From: Chromatiales bacterium
GTDB taxonomy: Bacteria; Pseudomonadota; Gammaproteobacteria; Chromatiales; Chromatiaceae
DNA length: 12,731 nucleotides
Reading direction: 5' to 3'
Assembly: GCA_024762485.1 (NCBI GenBank)
Contig: JANTHH010000060.1
Coordinates: 1 to 12,731 of the forward strand
In this document: piece after piece, positions 1 through 5,728 of the stretch
How the letters are laid out: each line of letters starts with the position of its first letter
Position numbering within the stretch: the first letter of the stretch is position 1
Translations under genes and position numbers: made by a program
The notes under the pieces: generated by a model
What the model saw: the letters and a program-made list of their open reading frames with translations, nothing else
The model's database searches: none
Told to the model about the DNA's origin: nothing

Positions 1-337
1 GAAGCTCGGGGATGCTGAACGGCTTGGTGATGTAGTCGTCCGCGCCCACCTCCAGGCCCAGCACCCGGTCGAGCTCGCTCGACTTCGAGGTCAGCATTAG
101 GATCGGCACATAGCCCGGCCGTGCGCGCAGTTGCCGGCACACCTCGAGCCCGTCCATACCGGGCAGCATCAGGTCCAGGATGACCAGTTGGTAGTCCTTG
201 CGCGCGAACAGCGACAGCGCCTGCGGGCCATCGCCGGCGATATCCGCCTGGCAGTCCACATCCTGCGCATGCAGCTGCACCAGCCTGGCGATATCCGGGT
301 TGTCCTCGACGATGAGCAGTTGATGGGGCATCACCAT
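1..337 (-). CDS. Response regulator, OmpR-like receiver domain (partial, C-terminus off the window)
   Basis: Only the first ~112 residues are present, all of them a CheY-like receiver domain. Visible landmarks are the acidic pair E11/D12 (LLIVEDN), the phosphoacceptor D55 in LDLMLPGMDG, T83 in MLTSK, and K105 in the VGADDYITKPF motif. The GADDYxTKPF form is typical of OmpR/PhoB-family regulators, which carry a winged-helix DNA-binding domain after this point; that part is outside the window, so the family is inferred. I chose the ATG at 337 because a GGAGG lies 9 bases upstream; an in-frame ATG at 331 is the alternative. The upstream neighbour in the same direction (spondin gene) ends in a strong terminator, so this gene probably has its own promoter or depends on read-through. 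A partner histidine kinase would be expected beyond the left edge. Confidence 0.9.
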   Translation of the reverse strand, partial: MVMPHQLLIVEDNPDIARLVQLHAQDVDCQADIAGDGPQALSLFARKDYQLVILDLMLPGMDGLEVCRQLRARPGYVPILMLTSKSSELDRVLGLEVGADDYITKPFSIPEL

Positions 338-383
338 AACGACCGGCCTCCACCCTGCTCCATTTCAGTCCTGTGTTTGTCGT

Positions 384-419
384 TGAAAAACCAGACCTCC
401 CCCAGAGGGAAGGTCCGGT
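384..419 (-). terminator. Rho-independent terminator after the spondin gene
   Basis: Read on the minus strand, a 13-pair stem (positions 407-419 with 390-402, two of the pairs G-T) encloses a four-base loop and is followed at once by a run of T (386-390). It begins six bases past the spondin stop codon. The wobble pairs only work as RNA from the minus strand, which supports this orientation. Confidence 0.85.
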
Positions 420-424
420 GTCAC

Positions 425-1144
425 TCACTCGTTCTCGGCGTGCAGCGGACCCACGGTCAGCACCAGCCTGGCCACCGGGTTCTGCCAGTGATGCACACGA
501 CTGTCCAGATCGCTTGCACCGCCAGTGGCATCGGTATCACCCAGGCTGCCACGGTGGATATGCACCGTCTGGTTGTGCTCGCTGGTGGTCACGCCCGTGG
601 CACCCGTGCCCCCATTGCCGCCCGGGTCGGCCGGGATGCCAGGCACACCCGGGGCGCCGCCGCCGTTGATCACCTCGTCGTTCGCCTCGGTGCCGGCGTC
701 ATAGCCATTCAGATAGAAGGTATAGGTGCCACGTCGCTTGGGAATACGCAGGCTGTCGAGACCGACAAAACCGTCATTGGTGGGCAGCAGCATGGCCACC
801 ACAGAAAGCCGGTTGTTGCCACGATTCGAGTTGATGGTGGCATGTGCGGTGGCACCCGGTGCCAGCAGACCGCCGGCCGGATCGGCCACACTGTTGGCCG
901 CCGCCGAATTCAGGTCAGAGACCAGTCCGCTGATATCGCCACCCTCCGCCATCGCCTGCAGATGGGCCGATGCCGCACTGCCCGGCTCGAACAGGTCGGC
1001 CTCCGCCGAGTGTGCCGAGAGCAGCAGCGGCGTGAAATACACCCCATTGGTGAGATTGGTGACGAACAGGTGCAGTTCCTGCGCCATCGCCACCGGCGTG
1101 TTGAACAAGGCTGCGGCCACCAGGCCTGCTGCGATTTTTTTCAT
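425..1144 (-). CDS. Secreted spondin-domain protein
   Basis: The 239-residue product has a signal peptide (MKK, a hydrophobic stretch, then a cleavage site near AMA-QE at residue 21). The mature part matches the bacterial Spondin_N pattern: VTNLTNGVYFTPLLLSAH at about 28-45, then LFEPGSAAS and AEGGD, and a late HIHRGSLGD segment. A glycine/proline-rich loop occupies about residues 167-190. The start at 1144 is fixed by AGGAGG eight bases upstream; longer readings lack both a ribosome site and the signal-peptide context. Spondin domains are best known from extracellular matrix proteins of animals; the role of the bacterial versions is not known to me, beyond being exported. A terminator follows immediately, and phased repeats lie upstream, so the gene looks like an independently regulated single transcript. 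Confidence 0.85.
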   Translation of the reverse strand: MKKIAAGLVAAALFNTPVAMAQELHLFVTNLTNGVYFTPLLLSAHSAEADLFEPGSAASAHLQAMAEGGDISGLVSDLNSAAANSVADPAGGLLAPGATAHATINSNRGNNRLSVVAMLLPTNDGFVGLDSLRIPKRRGTYTFYLNGYDAGTEANDEVINGGGAPGVPGIPADPGGNGGTGATGVTTSEHNQTVHIHRGSLGDTDATGGASDLDSRVHHWQNPVARLVLTVGPLHAENE

Positions 1145-1205
1145 GTCCGAATCCTCCTGGAAACACTTTAGATTGGGTTTGCAGGGAGAATTCTGGACAG
1201 GGCAG

Positions 1206-1243
1206 ATCACGATGCGATCACGTAACTATCACAAGAGCATAAC
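1206..1243 (-). promoter_or_regulatory. Phased GTGAT repeats, candidate regulator-binding array
   Basis: On the plus strand ATCAC occurs at 1206, 1217 and 1228, exactly 11 bases apart, and a one-mismatch copy (ATAAC) occurs at 1239, again 11 bases on. On the minus strand, the direction of the spondin gene, these read as GTGAT direct repeats on one face of the helix. A CAGAAT resembling a -10 box lies at 1195-1190, about ten bases past the last repeat. Direct repeats with 11-base period are the binding pattern of PhoB/OmpR-type regulators; that this is such a site is inference. Confidence 0.45.
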
Positions 1244-1263
1244 GGCACCGGCGATGGGATCGT

Positions 1264-1668
1264 TCAGAAACCCGAATAGGCCGTGAGGAAACGCTGCAGC
1301 CCCTTGCGGGCGAAAGTCTCCTCGTCCCACTCGCTGGTCGACAGGCGCCGCCGCTGACCTGGCCGGAACAGGTAGACCTCCGCGGGCTGCCGCCCCAGCC
1401 CGTCCACCTCGACCCGTACCGGCACGCGCCGGTAGCAGTGCCCCTCGAAGCGGTCCAGCCGTGTCAGGTCCCGCTGCCGCACGCCGAGATAGACCACGCC
1501 GGAAACGACCCCACCCCGCGCCCGCAGCAGCCCCGGGTAGGTCTCGCCCTTGACCCGGAAGCGGCGATAGCCGCGCAGGCGGGCGGGATGGGACGGATAA
1601 CGACGCCTGACCAACCGCCGCCATACCGCGGGATACATCAGGGAACCGTAGACAAAGAGGTTTTTCAC
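1264..1668 (-). CDS. Gamma-glutamylcyclotransferase-like (AIG2/GGCT family) protein
   Basis: A 134-residue protein, the usual size for the family. It begins with the substrate-binding loop VYGSLM (YGSL at 7-10) and carries LDRFEGHCYRR at 71-81, where E75 is the expected catalytic glutamate. Enzymes of this fold release 5-oxoproline from gamma-glutamyl compounds; the true substrate here is unknown. The start is a GTG at 1668 that overlaps the transposase stop by four bases (GTGA), with GGTGAG a few bases upstream as ribosome site. The overlap suggests translation coupled to the preceding transposase frame, or that the transposase 3' end arrived later and abutted this gene. The gene is arginine-rich and high in GC, like the core genes of the window. 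Confidence 0.85.
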   Translation of the reverse strand: MKNLFVYGSLMYPAVWRRLVRRRYPSHPARLRGYRRFRVKGETYPGLLRARGGVVSGVVYLGVRQRDLTRLDRFEGHCYRRVPVRVEVDGLGRQPAEVYLFRPGQRRRLSTSEWDEETFARKGLQRFLTAYSGF

Positions 1669-1680
1669 CGGTACTCACCG

Positions 1681-1712
1681 CGTGGGATGCAATAACCAAA
1701 GCGCATTGCGCC
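1681..1712 (+). repeat. REP-like palindrome, copy 1 (degenerate, inside RAYT 3' end)
   Basis: The right arm ATTGCGCC (1705-1712) is intact, while the left arm reads GATGCAAT (1686-1693), two bases off the usual GGCGCAAT. It codes for the last residues of the RAYT and covers the site just upstream of the GTG start of the next gene. Confidence 0.6.
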
Positions 1713-1749
1713 ATGTTCAGTCACGATAATCGAGCCTGTCTTCATCCCC
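1681..1749 (-). repeat. RAYT-tail repeat, copy 1 (matches 3753-3821)
   Basis: These 69 bases align without gaps to 3753-3821 with about ten differences. In this copy they encode the end of the transposase (GMKTGSIIVTEHGAMRFGY). The match extends well beyond the REP palindrome, so it is a duplicated gene end rather than only a short palindrome. Confidence 0.75.
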
Positions 1750-2289
1750 CCACACCACTGGGAAGGATACACACCGCGATCCACAAGCCGGTGAAAGGTC
1801 GAATACGGCCAATCCGCCACCCGTTCGACCAACCCGTGCTTCAGCGGATTCACATGCACATAATCCATGTGCGCCCGGTAATCCGCCTCGTCACGGATCA
1901 GATGTTCCCAGTAACGCCTTTGCCAGATACCGCGTTCGCCTCGATGCCGGCGAACCGGGGATACATGCTCGACCTTCGGCAATGCCTTCGAGAATCCCGT
2001 CTTGATCAATCGCCATCGGGTTGCGAAATCCGCATCCTCCGGCGGGAGTGTGATCACGCAATGCATGTGATCAGGCAGCACCACCCAGCCGTGGATGGTG
2101 AAGGGAGGCATTGCCTTACCCGTTGAACAACGGCCCGCAGAATATCGACATGCCGGGTGAGCAGGTCATTGCCGCCTCGCTGGAGCAGATTGACGGTGAA
2201 GAAATAGGTGCCACCTTGATGCCAGGTACGTCGATAGTTCGGCATATCCCTTGCCTTTGATTGTTAACTACGCCAACCCTGCCATGGGT

Positions 2290-2320
2290 GTAGGGCGCAA
2301 TAACCGAAGGGCATTGCGCC
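2290..2320 (+). repeat. REP-like palindrome, copy 2
   Basis: GGCGCAAT (2294-2301) and ATTGCGCC (2313-2320) form perfect 8-base arms around an 11-base spacer, preceded by GTA. It lies 45 bases upstream of the RAYT start, a normal place for the transposase's own REP substrate. Confidence 0.75.
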
Positions 2321-2398
2321 GTTTGTCGGTCGGCGGGTTACGCCCCTCGGATAGCCCGGATACGGGGTGTCGAAAACATTATCCTGTGGCTCACATCT

Positions 2399-2430
2399 GG
2401 CGCAATGCGCGTTGCTTATTGCGCCCTACG
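2399..2430 (-). repeat. REP-like palindrome, copy 3 (inverted relative to copy 2)
   Basis: The same 8-base arms, GGCGCAAT (2399-2406) and ATTGCGCC (2418-2425), again with an 11-base spacer, but the flanking CTACG tail is on the right side. Copies 2 and 3 therefore face each other about 80 bases apart, an arrangement like the paired REPs of BIME-type elements. Confidence 0.75.
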
Positions 2431-2460
2431 CGGGCTGTAATTTCTTTGAAGAGGGTTGGC

Positions 2461-3489
2461 TTAGCGGCGGTTGTTAAAACGACAGCGCCTCTCAAACTTT
2501 CCGAAGGCGGTTGGGTTGTATTCGGTTAACGATAGTGGCTGCGCCTTTGGCTCCCACTCAATGACCACGTAGAGATAATTTTTTCCCCGGTAGCGCAGGA
2601 CGCCATGCAGGCTTGTCTGCGGGTCCTCACCTGAGACGTCGTAATCAATGGGATAGCGGCGGGAGGCACCGATGGCAGCGAATCCACGTCCTTTACAATT
2701 AGTTAGATCGATGAGCCTGAATTTGTCCTTCGTCGCGATCTCCGGGCCATATTCAGGATGGCGCATCCACATCGCCTCCTCCAGAAACAGCAGCTCCTCA
2801 CCGTTTGCCAGATTGTTGTCGATATCCACCTGATAGAGCAGAAAGTTGCGCGGACCGACATATGGCCCGCTCCTGCCTATCTTGTAACTACGCAGTTCCA
2901 TATCCGGGCAGTGGTCGAATATCGCTTTCTGGAGCTGCGGATCATCGTAGTCGTGGACCGCCACAGAGGGTGGAAGCAGCTCTATCGCCTCTGTCTGCGC
3001 GGTGAAGTCCCGCATGAAATCGGCACAGAGGGGATCGTCCTTGCCCAGGGTTGTCTCCAACGGACGATCCTTGAAAAGCGCCTTCAGCGTTTCCCGCCGC
3101 TCGGTGACGTAAACCCGTTCGATCTCCACCGGCGTCATTGCCGGCGGTGGTTCCCACAAGGGGTGGCCGGCGGCCAGAACGCGGAGCTCATCGACCCGGC
3201 GGTCATAGCGCTTCTTGAGGCAACGGACATCGGTGCAGTGGTTCCGTTCTTTCAACCATTCGAGCTGTTCAACCTTCAGGGCATCGGGGTCAGCGACCTT
3301 CTCCAACGCCTTTCCATAGAAGACACCAAGCTTGCTGTCCAGGCGGGAAAGTGGATAGTCGCTACAGATCAGCTTTTCGATCTCGGTCGAGGCCTGCTTG
3401 CAATCGAAACTCGCCGCCCAGTTGGGCGTGGCGAAAAGTAAAGCAGCGACCATGAATATCAGGTGAAACGCCAGGGCCAGTTTCCGCAT
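2461..3489 (-). CDS. Secreted protein with N-terminal LprI-like (DUF1311) domain
   Basis: A 342-residue protein with a signal peptide (MRKLALAFHL, hydrophobic core, cleavage near NWAAS at about 26). Residues ~28-105 fit the LprI/DUF1311 pattern: FDCKQASTEIEKLICSDYPLSRLD, then a QLEWLKERNHC helix and C90, giving four cysteines (C30, C42, C85, C90) expected to form two disulfides. Some members of this family inhibit lysozyme. The remaining ~230 residues, with several tryptophans and a few cysteines, match nothing I recognise. The start at 3489 has only a modest AGAGG about 11 bases upstream. Base composition is visibly lower in GC than the flanking core genes, suggesting acquired DNA. It follows the HlyD remnant in the same direction by 78 bases, so the two may once have shared a transcript. 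Confidence 0.75.
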   Translation of the reverse strand: MRKLALAFHLIFMVAALLFATPNWAASFDCKQASTEIEKLICSDYPLSRLDSKLGVFYGKALEKVADPDALKVEQLEWLKERNHCTDVRCLKKRYDRRVDELRVLAAGHPLWEPPPAMTPVEIERVYVTERRETLKALFKDRPLETTLGKDDPLCADFMRDFTAQTEAIELLPPSVAVHDYDDPQLQKAIFDHCPDMELRSYKIGRSGPYVGPRNFLLYQVDIDNNLANGEELLFLEEAMWMRHPEYGPEIATKDKFRLIDLTNCKGRGFAAIGASRRYPIDYDVSGEDPQTSLHGVLRYRGKNYLYVVIEWEPKAQPLSLTEYNPTAFGKFERRCRFNNRR

Positions 3490-3567
3490 TTTTTGTATTT
3501 ACCTCTGAATAATCGCTTTACAGCCATCAGGTGAAGTCCATTCCGAGCACTACCAACCCAGATACCC

Positions 3568-3747
3568 TCACCGTTCCTTGATACTTTCCTGCTGATACCG
3601 CAACAGTGGACTGAGAAAGAACTCGATCAAGCAGCGCCTGCCCGTCTTCACCTCCACCGACACGGACATTCCCGGCGTCAGCCTCACCTGCTTGTCTTCA
3701 ACCCGTATGTCACTCCGCTTCATCTGCACACGACTCGCGAAGACCCA
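3568..3747 (-). pseudogene. HlyD-family type I secretion adaptor, C-terminal remnant
   Basis: The last ~55 codons of a HlyD-like membrane-fusion protein survive: RVQMKRSDIRVED, then VRLTPGMSVSVEVKTG and IEFFLSPLLRYQQES up to a stop at 3568. The LxPGMxVxVEIKTG strand and the IEFFLSPLL end are characteristic of the HlyD C-terminus, which in the whole protein (about 400-450 residues) packs against the ABC transporter and outer-membrane channel. The remaining sequence is absent: upstream of about 3747 the frame runs directly into a REP palindrome and RAYT tail. No ABC transporter or TolC gene is seen nearby. It cannot work as an adaptor on its own. Confidence 0.8.
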
Positions 3748-3752
3748 GCACG

Positions 3753-3784
3753 CGTAGGGCGCAATAACCAAAGGGCATTGCGCC
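3753..3784 (+). repeat. REP-like palindrome, copy 4
   Basis: GGCGCAAT (3758-3765) and ATTGCGCC (3777-3784) are perfect arms with the same 11-base spacer as copies 2 and 3. The element sits exactly at the break of the HlyD remnant. Confidence 0.75.
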
Positions 3785-3821
3785 ACACTCACTCACGAGA
3801 ATCGAGCCTATCTTCATCCCC
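3753..3821 (-). repeat. RAYT-tail repeat, copy 2 (orphan transposase 3' end)
   Basis: Matches 1681-1749 over 69 bases with about ten differences. Read on the minus strand it still encodes a recognisable RAYT tail (GMKIGSILVSECGAMPFGY), yet no transposase body lies upstream. It is therefore a remnant of a second, related RAYT insertion, joined to the truncated HlyD gene. Confidence 0.7.
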
Positions 3822-3889
3822 GATGACCGTAAGCCAGTTGGACTGTCTCAGATTAGGGGAAGTGGACAGATATATAACAAGACACAGGG

Positions 3890-3924
3890 AAGATCTCTCC
3901 TCGCTACGCTCGTCGAGATGACAA
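3890..3924 (-). repeat. Dispersed GTCATYTCGAC repeat, copy A
   Basis: On the minus strand this reads TGTCATCTCGACGAGC, a short GC-rich middle, then GGAGAGATCTT. It closely matches copy C at 12399-12432 and, inverted, copy B at 3979-4006. Nothing in it suggests coding. Confidence 0.7.
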
Positions 3925-3978
3925 GGCGGGGGTGGGGAAACGAGGATCGCAATCTCCAGGCCAGACCACCCCTCATCC

Positions 3979-4006
3979 TGTCATCTCGACCAACGGGAGA
4001 GATCTT
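3979..4006 (+). repeat. Dispersed GTCATYTCGAC repeat, copy B
   Basis: TGTCATCTCGACC, a short middle, then GGGAGAGATCTT. The two ends are identical to copy A in inverted orientation (12 and 10 bases), but the middle is shorter. With copy A it could fold into one large hairpin just past the stop of the AAA+ ATPase gene. Confidence 0.65.
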
Positions 4007-4039
4007 GCCCCCCTCCCCATACAGCCGACCCTGCCCCAC

Positions 4040-5551
4040 TCAATGCGCCGCCACCGTGCGCCCCGCGGCCCAGGCACGCAGTTCGGCCATGGGCTCGGCC
4101 ATCACCACCGACAAGGGGTGGGTTCGCTTAAGCTCCGCCAGCAGGTGGCCGGTGCCGGGCGCCTGTCCTTCGGCGATGGCGGCATAGCGGGCGGAGACCA
4201 CGGCCTGTTCCAGCTCGGCACCGGAGAAGCCGTCGCTGGCCCGGGCCAGTTGCTGCAGGTCGAAGTCGTCGATGTCGTGGTCGCGCCTGGCGAGATGGAT
4301 GGCGAGGATCTCCTGCCGCGTCGCGGTGTCCGGCAGGTCGACGAAGAAGATCTCGTCCAGCCGGCCCTTGCGCATCAGCTCCGGCGGCAGGCTGCTGATG
4401 TCGTTGGCGGTGGCGACCAGGAACACCGGCGCCTTGTTCTCGGCCATCCAGGTGAGCAGGGTGCCGAGCACGCGCCGCGCGGTGCCGCTGTCGCTGCCGT
4501 TGTCGGCGATGGCCTTTTCGATCTCGTCGATCCACAGCACGCAGGGGGCCAGCACCTCGGCGGCCTTGAGCGCCTCGCGGATGTTCTTCTCGGTCTCGCC
4601 GATGTACTTGTTGTAGAGCGCGCCGAAGTCCATGCGCAGCAGCGGCACGCCCCAGGCGCCGGCCACGCCCCGGGCGGCGAGGCTCTTGCCGCCGCCCTGC
4701 ACCCCGAGCAGCAGGATCCCCTTGGGGGTGTCGGGGTCGCTGCCGGCCTGCAGGAAGGGGAGCTTGCGCAGTTCCAGCCAGCGCTTGAGCGCGGCGAAGC
4801 CACCGACCTGGTCGAGGCCGACGGTGTCGTATTCGAAGGACAAAATACCTTCAGGATCGATGAGCTTGTACTTCGCCGCCTGCACCGCGCCGATATCCGA
4901 GTGGGTGATGGCGCCGTCGTCGTAGATGGCATTGCGGATGAAGCGCCGCGCATCGCTGTGGGTCAGCCCCACCAGGTTGCGCACCAGCAGCTCCACCGCC
5001 TTGCCGTCGGCCTTCACCGACTGGTTGCCGTTGCGCAGCTTCCACAGCCTGGCCTCCTCGCGCAGCAGGCGGCGGATGGCGTCGGCGTCGGGCAGCGACA
5101 GCTCGAAGTGGGCGCACAGCCGGGCGATCTCGGCCGGCGGCTTCAGCGCATGGCTGATCAGCACCAGGCTGCTGTTGTTCTGACTGCTGGCGAGCGCGAA
5201 TTCCTTCAGCAGGCGCAGGATGCGCGGTTGCTCCAGATAGGGATGGAAATCGCTCAGCACCACCACGCTGTCACGGATGTCACGGCCGATGCGCTCCAGC
5301 ATCACCTCGGGGTTCAGGCTGTCGCGGTCCGTAGTCGGCCCCTCATCATCCGCACCGGCCAGCTCCAGCGGGCGGTCCACCGCATGCAACAGGTGCTGCA
5401 GCCCCTGGGCCGCCGTCCATTGCCACAGACCGATGCGCGTCTCGCCGGCGATGCGCCGCAGCAGTTGCATGGCACGGCGCTCCTCCTGGGTCTCGATGAT
5501 GACGATGGGGAAGTGCGAACTGAGCAGCAGTGCGAGGTTGTGCTGGTCCAT
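4040..5551 (-). CDS. AAA+ ATPase, Ycf46-like
   Basis: A 503-residue protein. The N-terminal half (about 1-235) starts with a helical IIETQEERRAMQLL segment and resembles the regulatory region of Ycf46-type ATPases. The C-terminal half is a classic AAA+ module: Walker A GVQGGGKS (283-290), Walker B VLWIDEIEKA (338-347), sensor-1 VATAND (379-384), and arginine finger RKGRLDE (394-400), followed by the helical lid with GFSGAELEQAV. All catalytic residues are present, so it should hydrolyse ATP. Ycf46 proteins occur in plastids, cyanobacteria and many other bacteria; in a cyanobacterium one has been linked to inorganic-carbon use, but the partner here is unknown. The start at 5551 has AGGA five bases upstream; the frame is open to 5794 but that would overlap the divergent gene. 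Divergent from the phosphate transporter. Confidence 0.85.
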   Translation of the reverse strand: MDQHNLALLLSSHFPIVIIETQEERRAMQLLRRIAGETRIGLWQWTAAQGLQHLLHAVDRPLELAGADDEGPTTDRDSLNPEVMLERIGRDIRDSVVVLSDFHPYLEQPRILRLLKEFALASSQNNSSLVLISHALKPPAEIARLCAHFELSLPDADAIRRLLREEARLWKLRNGNQSVKADGKAVELLVRNLVGLTHSDARRFIRNAIYDDGAITHSDIGAVQAAKYKLIDPEGILSFEYDTVGLDQVGGFAALKRWLELRKLPFLQAGSDPDTPKGILLLGVQGGGKSLAARGVAGAWGVPLLRMDFGALYNKYIGETEKNIREALKAAEVLAPCVLWIDEIEKAIADNGSDSGTARRVLGTLLTWMAENKAPVFLVATANDISSLPPELMRKGRLDEIFFVDLPDTATRQEILAIHLARRDHDIDDFDLQQLARASDGFSGAELEQAVVSARYAAIAEGQAPGTGHLLAELKRTHPLSVVMAEPMAELRAWAAGRTVAAH

Positions 5552-5626
5552 GGCGTTCCTGTGGGTCTCCCTGAGGTTGGTGGCCGGCGGATTGAACGGC
5601 GCGGCCCGGCAGCCGGCGACGATCGC

Positions 5627-5632
5627 ATTATA
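5627..5632 (-). promoter_or_regulatory. Candidate -10 box for the Ycf46-like gene
   Basis: The minus strand reads a perfect TATAAT here, about 75 bases before the start codon at 5551. No convincing -35 hexamer is found at 16-18 bases, so an activator or an alternative promoter type may be involved. Confidence 0.35.
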
Positions 5633-5694
5633 GCCGGCACCTGCTGTACACCCGGGTGACTGGTAACATGTTGCCGGCATGCAACCTGACGCAT

Positions 5695-5710
5695 AGGGAG
5701 ACAGATCATC
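5695..5710 (+). promoter_or_regulatory. Shine-Dalgarno AGGGAG that points at an ATC codon
   Basis: AGGGAG (5695-5700) is the only good ribosome site before the transporter frame. It lies 28 bases from the TTG at 5729 but 7 bases from an in-frame ATC at 5708 (4 from another ATC at 5705). No ATG or GTG is available in frame here. A tiny ATG frame (5679-5696, five residues) ends inside this ribosome site. Confidence 0.4.
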
Positions 5711-5728
5711 ACCGACGCACCCACCCTG

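Larger units (their letters stand above)
1665..2245 (-). pseudogene. REP-associated tyrosine transposase (RAYT), frameshifted
   Basis: Two frames together make one RAYT of the Y1/IS200-like HUH family. The N-terminal part (from 2245) reads MPNYRRTWHQGGTYFFTVN and continues to about RQCLP. The rest, from about 2115 downward, reads FTIHGWVVLPDHMHCV and on through GERGIWQRRYWEH, DYVHVNPLKHGLV and DWPYSTFHR. The HUH metal motif is HMH in PDHMHCV, and the catalytic tyrosine is expected in the DYVHVNP helix. The frames join near 2112-2120, where a proline-phenylalanine pair seems to have lost one base. The protein ends in a tail encoded by a REP-like palindrome, of which a second copy exists at 3753-3821. 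RAYTs process REP palindromes as single-stranded DNA. A sequencing error is possible, since everything else is intact. Confidence 0.85.

Noticed and set aside
2290..2430. CRISPR array
   Set aside because: The repeats are palindromes in opposite orientation with irregular spacing and no spacer pattern, and no cas gene is near.
2251..2529. 92-codon plus-strand frame between the RAYT and the LprI-like gene
   Set aside because: It is composed mostly of REP palindromes and the antisense end of the LprI-like gene; such repeat-derived frames are not genes.
3932..5659. 575-codon open frame on the plus strand
   Set aside because: It is the antisense of the AAA+ ATPase, is rich in repetitive Gly/Ala/His/Gln, and includes the repeat region 3979-4006.
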